This document shows positions 4,833 through 7,330 of a stretch of 7,330 nucleotides of DNA, piece by piece. Below the pieces are notes generated by a model that did not search any database, was not told the DNA's origin, and saw only the letters and a program-made list of their open reading frames with translations. The stretch's first letter is position 1; each line of letters begins with the position of its first letter. The stretch covers positions 1-7,330 of the forward strand of contig JAMDBH010000110.1 in the NCBI GenBank assembly GCA_023487615.1, in the 5' to 3' direction. This DNA is from Gammaproteobacteria bacterium (GTDB lineage Bacteria > Pseudomonadota > Gammaproteobacteria > SURF-13). The position numbers and the translations under genes are program-made.

Positions 4833-5643
4833 CGGACGTCTTAACCGTTTGATGTTGCTTTAACCACTCATCGGCCTTTTTTAAGGCGGCCTCGACGTCC
4901 TCGGGCAGCATCTTCAAGGCGAGTTCAACCAGAAACCGTTCGGCGGAGGGTTCCCCGCTCACCTGTGCGATCTTGAACCACATATAGGCGGTGGTCAGAT
5001 CTGCCGGAACTCCCCTCCCGTTTTGATACATGGTGGCGACAAAATATTGAGCGCGGGCGAAACCCTGCTCGGCGGCCTTACGGTACCATTTCAGCGCCTC
5101 GGCATCACTTTGGGTAACGCCGCCCCCGCCTTGGTACATGATGCCGAGGCTCCACTGCGCCTCCGCGTGACCTTGGTCGGCGGCCTTGCGAAACCATTTC
5201 ACGGCTTCTGGAAAATCTAGCGGCATGCCTTCCCCCATCTTGTAATGCGTACCTAAACGAAACTGCGCCTCCGCAAAACCCTGTTTAGCGGCCTTCATAT
5301 ACCATCTGGCGCCTTCTGTAAGATCTTTCTTCCCGCCCAATCCCGCCGCGTAATCCACACCCAGCTGATACTGGGCGACCACATCGCCATGCTCAGCGGC
5401 CTTGCGGAACCACTTGTTGGCTTCCCGGTAATCCTGTTTTACGGCTTTTCCGTAAAAATAGGCCATGCCAAGCAGCAACTCCGCCTTTTTATCACCGGCT
5501 TCGGCCTTCTTGATCAGCTTGGGAATTTTGTCTTCTGTCAGGGTTTCAACGCTCCGGCTGATTTCTTTAATGTATTCTTGATGCCTGCCGGCGTGCGCTG
5601 CCGCCGGGAACATCAGCATTACGATGAGGATAAAATACCCCAC
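4825..5643 (-). CDS. Secreted Sel1-repeat protein, start uncertain
   Basis: The protein has a signal-like segment (YFILIVMLMFPAAAHA, likely cut after AHA) and then five consecutive 36-residue Sel1 repeats. Counting from the GTG at 5643 these fall at about residues 54-89, 90-125, 126-161, 162-197 and 198-233, each with the pattern AQxxLGxxYxxGxGxxxDxxEAxKWFRKAAxQG. A charged helical tail ends at 272. Such repeats form alpha-solenoid scaffolds for protein contacts, here probably in the periplasm; no enzyme domain is present. The reading frame is open to an ATG at 5901 that overlaps the serS stop. However, residues encoded by about 5644-5857 come from a palindromic repeat and would bury the signal peptide internally. 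GTG 5643 gives a plausible exported protein but has no ribosome binding site and no basic residue before the hydrophobic core. The original 5' end was probably lost or replaced. The gene may be expressed from a fused start or not at all. Confidence 0.7.
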   Translation of the reverse strand: MGYFILIVMLMFPAAAHAGRHQEYIKEISRSVETLTEDKIPKLIKKAEAGDKKAELLLGMAYFYGKAVKQDYREANKWFRKAAEHGDVVAQYQLGVDYAAGLGGKKDLTEGARWYMKAAKQGFAEAQFRLGTHYKMGEGMPLDFPEAVKWFRKAADQGHAEAQWSLGIMYQGGGGVTQSDAEALKWYRKAAEQGFARAQYFVATMYQNGRGVPADLTTAYMWFKIAQVSGEPSAERFLVELALKMLPEDVEAALKKADEWLKQHQTVKTSVR

Positions 5644-5664
5644 GGTTTTACCGTGGGGTATTTT
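5632..5664 (-). terminator. Perfect 15-bp hairpin, bidirectional intrinsic terminator
   Basis: AAAATACCCCACGGT at 5632-5646 and ACCGTGGGGTATTTT at 5650-5664 form an unbroken stem with a three-base loop. The A-run on one arm and T-run on the other make it look like an intrinsic terminator on both strands. On the minus strand it would stop transcription coming from serS before the Sel1 repeats, although it lies inside the open frame that continues upstream of sel1. This supports the view that the sel1 gene proper begins at or after the hairpin. Confidence 0.6.
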
Positions 5665-5856
5665 CCTGTTTGATTTCGCTGCGCGCGGAGTAAATCCGCG
5701 CTTGCGACCAAAGGGGGTGAGGTGCAACGCACCGAACGGGTTTGCCGAGGATGGCAAACCCTGGGCTTGCAAGCGAAGCAGGATGCGAGAGCGCAGCAAG
5801 ACTGCGTCTCTCCCCTTTGGATACCCCATTGCGTTGTTTCCGCAGCAAGCTGCGGA
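5632..5856. repeat. Multi-hairpin intergenic repeat element joined to the sel1-like gene
   Basis: Seven inverted repeats lie in about 225 bases: 5632-5646 with 5650-5664 (15 bp perfect); 5683-5689 with 5695-5701 (GCGCGGA); 5721-5725 with 5729-5733; 5738-5746 with 5753-5761 (GGGTTTGCC); the palindrome 5765-5774; 5792-5796 with 5802-5806; and 5839-5846 with 5849-5856 (TCCGCAGC). On the minus strand the element is an open frame giving Arg/Leu/Pro-rich text (such as LRSRILLRLQAQGLPSS and FGRKRGFTPRAA). I associate that wording with repeated sequences wrongly annotated as short proteins in several gammaproteobacterial genomes. ATACCCCA occurs near both ends (5635-5642 and 5821-5828). The exact borders are unknown, and the absence of a second copy here means mobility is inferred. 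Confidence 0.6.
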
Positions 5857-5897
5857 GTATGAATTAATAAAATAAGAATGACGCCGCATTAAAATGC

Positions 5898-7330
<1,433 letters not shown>

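Noticed and set aside
5700..5820. CRISPR-like array in the palindromic region
   Set aside because: The hairpins differ from one another in sequence and spacing, and there is no repeated unit with spacers.

Overview
The window looks like a chromosomal segment of a gammaproteobacterium. The moderately high GC, the SerRS and Sel1 proteins, the bufferin operon and the style of the intergenic palindromes all fit, but no rRNA or other phylogenetic marker fixes the species. It falls into three parts.

Bases 1-1150 are a toxin-antitoxin (TA) patch. It opens with the 3' part of a winged-helix antitoxin gene (TumA / HVO_A0114 type) that enters from the left edge. Convergent to it is a decayed ParDE/RelBE-type pair on the minus strand: the antitoxin has lost frame by one base, and the toxin stops after 20 codons. 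A palindrome-rich spacer follows, then an intact DUF2281-type antitoxin whose overlapping MazF/PemK-like toxin keeps only about its first ten recognisable codons. None of the three loci shows an intact toxin inside the window.

Bases 1153-4787 carry two divergent units. On the minus strand is a 474-residue flavin disulfide reductase of the Lpd/mercuric-reductase superfamily, which has Tyr and Gln where Lpd has its catalytic His and Glu. On the plus strand is a compact three-gene bufferin operon: bufA (secreted precursor peptide with five cysteines spaced exactly six residues apart plus a sixth near the C-terminus), bufB (DUF692/MNIO iron enzyme) and bufC (DUF2063 partner). Together they should make a ribosomally synthesised, cysteine-modified periplasmic metallophore, probably for copper. 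A hairpin between bufA and bufB ends in a short T-run and contains the bufB ribosome binding site, so it probably sets the precursor-to-enzyme ratio. No DoxX gene, sigma factor or anti-sigma factor lies beside the operon in this window.

Bases 4825-7330 are minus-strand genes. In transcription order these are the end of an unrecognised gene, serS (overlapping it by 8 bases), a palindromic intergenic repeat of about 225 bp, and a secreted protein of five Sel1 repeats. The repeat is an open frame joined to the 5' end of the sel1-like gene. It appears to have replaced or covered that gene's original start, and it supplies a perfect 15-bp hairpin between serS and sel1.
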